Assembly: GCA_948472605.1 (NCBI GenBank)
Contig: CAOKUH010000030.1
Coordinates: 1 to 13,847, forward strand
Length of the DNA: 13,847 nucleotides
Source: an uncultured Mycoplasmatota bacterium
Lineage (GTDB): Bacteria; Bacillota_I; Bacilli_A; RF39; UBA660
Reading direction: 5' to 3'
The position numbers and the translations under genes were made by a program. The notes below the pieces were generated by a model. It had not been told where the DNA came from and did not search any database. It saw nothing but the letters and a program-made list of their open reading frames with translations. Positions 12,826 to 13,847 of the stretch are shown piece by piece (the first letter of the stretch is position 1; every line of letters starts with the position of its first letter).

Positions 12826-13847
12826 TTATATTGCTATGACTAGACGGAACGATACATCAGCAATAGCTAGTCCATTCCCAGCATTGAATGCTAAAGGACC
12901 TGATGATATACCACTATGCCAAGCGCCGCTTCTTACATACCATTGATATCCCGAACGAATGAAGTCTGCATAATTGTAATACCAACTTGATTTATATCTT
13001 ACTCCATTATCTGGGTCTTTTATACTTCCAAAAGAACCAAATTCACCCGTTCCATCTCCTAATATTCTATGTTGATATTCATTACTAATTGATGATATTT
13101 CATATAAATCATAATATTTTTTCTCTAAATTTTCATCTGTTATTCCTACATTTCCGCTTGATATAGAACCTCCTACTCCCATCACATATTCCCAAGACCC
13201 GCCACTCATATCATAGATTCCGCTATAATTTCCTGTGGTACTAGCTATTACACTACTTGGGTTTAAATAATTGATTGTATATGTTCCATCACTACCTAAG
13301 CTCGTACTTTCATTCCTATTTCCTTCTATACTAGTACTATTTGTATTTACTCCTAATGTTGGTTCTTCTGATCCTGCATATCCTGTTATATAAGCATTAT
13401 TATTGTTTATTCTTACACTTGTTGCACTTCCATATACACTATGTTGTAAATATGCAACAGCTCCCCACTCTGTATTCTTCATCATATGACTATCTAATTC
13501 TCTTTTGTAATTGTAACTAGCATTTAACGCATTTCCTACTGTTATATTTCTCCAACTATAGACATTCGGCTTGATTTGAATTTTACTACTATCACTTGAA
13601 TTTACTTGAGCTCCTGCTGTACTTGTAGCTCCTTTATACCCTGTTTCAAATTTACCTACCCATAAACCATTTGTTTCCATGGTTATGAAGGCTGGTGGCG
13701 TCATATAATCTCCTATTTTACAATTGCCACTTGCACCCGATGTCATCGGCGTTGTACATTCTCCTTCTTTTTCATCACTCGTATTGTTTAAACCAAACTT
13801 TATTGGTATTTCATGTACTTTACTTGTATCTATTGTTGTTACTCCTG
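12826..13847 (-). CDS. Secreted-type protein with FGE-sulfatase/C-type-lectin-like domain, 3' part only
   Basis: The frame stays open through the right edge, so the gene is partial: 339 C-terminal residues are present, and the ATG at 13744-13746 is internal. The protein is rich in Ser, Thr, Asn, Gly and Tyr, as in extracellular proteins. Blocks of the formylglycine-generating-enzyme/SUMF1 fold are visible: MKNTEWGAVAYL (122-133), GIYDMSGGSWEYVMG (209-223; compare GLYDMSGNVWEW in true FGE), and a C-terminal WYVRSGAWHSG ... SFRLVI (302-337). The catalytic Cys pair of FGE is absent; the only Cys residues, in GECTTP and GNCK near the start, may form a disulfide. A ligand-binding or display role is more likely than sulfatase maturation. 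I have the impression that such domains occur in pilin-like or repeat-bearing surface proteins of gut Firmicutes, but the N-terminus is outside the window. Confidence 0.75.
   Translation of the reverse strand, partial: GVTTIDTSKVHEIPIKFGLNNTSDEKEGECTTPMTSGASGNCKIGDYMTPPAFITMETNGLWVGKFETGYKGATSTAGAQVNSSDSSKIQIKPNVYSWRNITVGNALNASYNYKRELDSHMMKNTEWGAVAYLQHSVYGSATSVRINNNNAYITGYAGSEEPTLGVNTNSTSIEGNRNESTSLGSDGTYTINYLNPSSVIASTTGNYSGIYDMSGGSWEYVMGVGGSISSGNVGITDENLEKKYYDLYEISSISNEYQHRILGDGTGEFGSFGSIKDPDNGVRYKSSWYYNYADFIRSGYQWYVRSGAWHSGISSGPLAFNAGNGLAIADVSFRLVIAI

Overview
This is a very AT-rich window from a low-GC Gram-positive bacterium, most likely a member of Bacilli. Three things point there. Shine-Dalgarno sites are strong (AGGAGG and variants) and promoters are sigma-A-like. 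The window carries genes restricted to or typical of Firmicutes: the RNA polymerase delta subunit, SpoIIR, a DUF1934/YwiB protein and a Noc-like ParB. The gene order also repeats that of the Bacillus subtilis ywiB-argS-rpoE ... murAB ... prfA-prmC ... spoIIR ... mntP segment, with many genes missing in between. SpoIIR suggests a spore former or the descendant of one. The FGE-like surface protein at the right edge is of a kind I associate with uncultured gut Bacilli; that placement is inference. The standard genetic code applies (TGG is used for Trp, and no in-frame TGA occurs).

Layout, left to right. Positions 1-349 hold the 5' part of murA (minus strand), cut by the window edge just past its catalytic Cys codon. 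Then come mntP, spoIIR and a membrane glycosyltransferase of family 2 (416-2787, all minus), apparently read from one promoter at 2865-2893. Next is a frameshifted AAA/DUF4143 ATPase (2929-4234, minus), preceded by three tandem 32-bp repeats (4259-4354). The translation operon prmC, prfA, rpoE, argS, ywiB (4352-8655, minus) follows, read from a promoter at 8683-8711. A divergent bifunctional class A penicillin-binding protein lies at 8807-10744 (plus). It converges on a Noc/ParB-like gene at 10988-12619 (minus); between them are two back-to-back terminators and a nested inverted-repeat element. The right edge holds the 3' part of a secreted-looking protein with an FGE/C-type-lectin-like domain (12826 to edge, minus).

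How the genes fit together. The argS-rpoE-prfA-prmC run is a housekeeping translation/transcription unit: arginine charging, RNAP delta, release factor 1, and the methylase that modifies the RF1 GGQ glutamine. The prfA and prmC genes overlap as TAATG. MurA, the class A PBP and perhaps the glycosyltransferase serve the cell envelope. SpoIIR, when functional, is the forespore signal that activates pro-sigma-E processing. The ATPase with its private repeat array looks like a separate cassette placed between prmC and the spoIIR group.

The least ordinary items are the one-base frameshift in a six-A tract that separates the ATPase start from its Walker A motif, the phased 32-bp repeats in front of it, the Noc-like protein with a roughly 290-residue acidic linker and no N-terminal membrane-targeting peptide, and the 143-bp inverted-repeat element between the PBP and noc genes. 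No gene-free stretch exceeds 300 bases. I saw no tRNA, rRNA, CRISPR array or complete insertion sequence.
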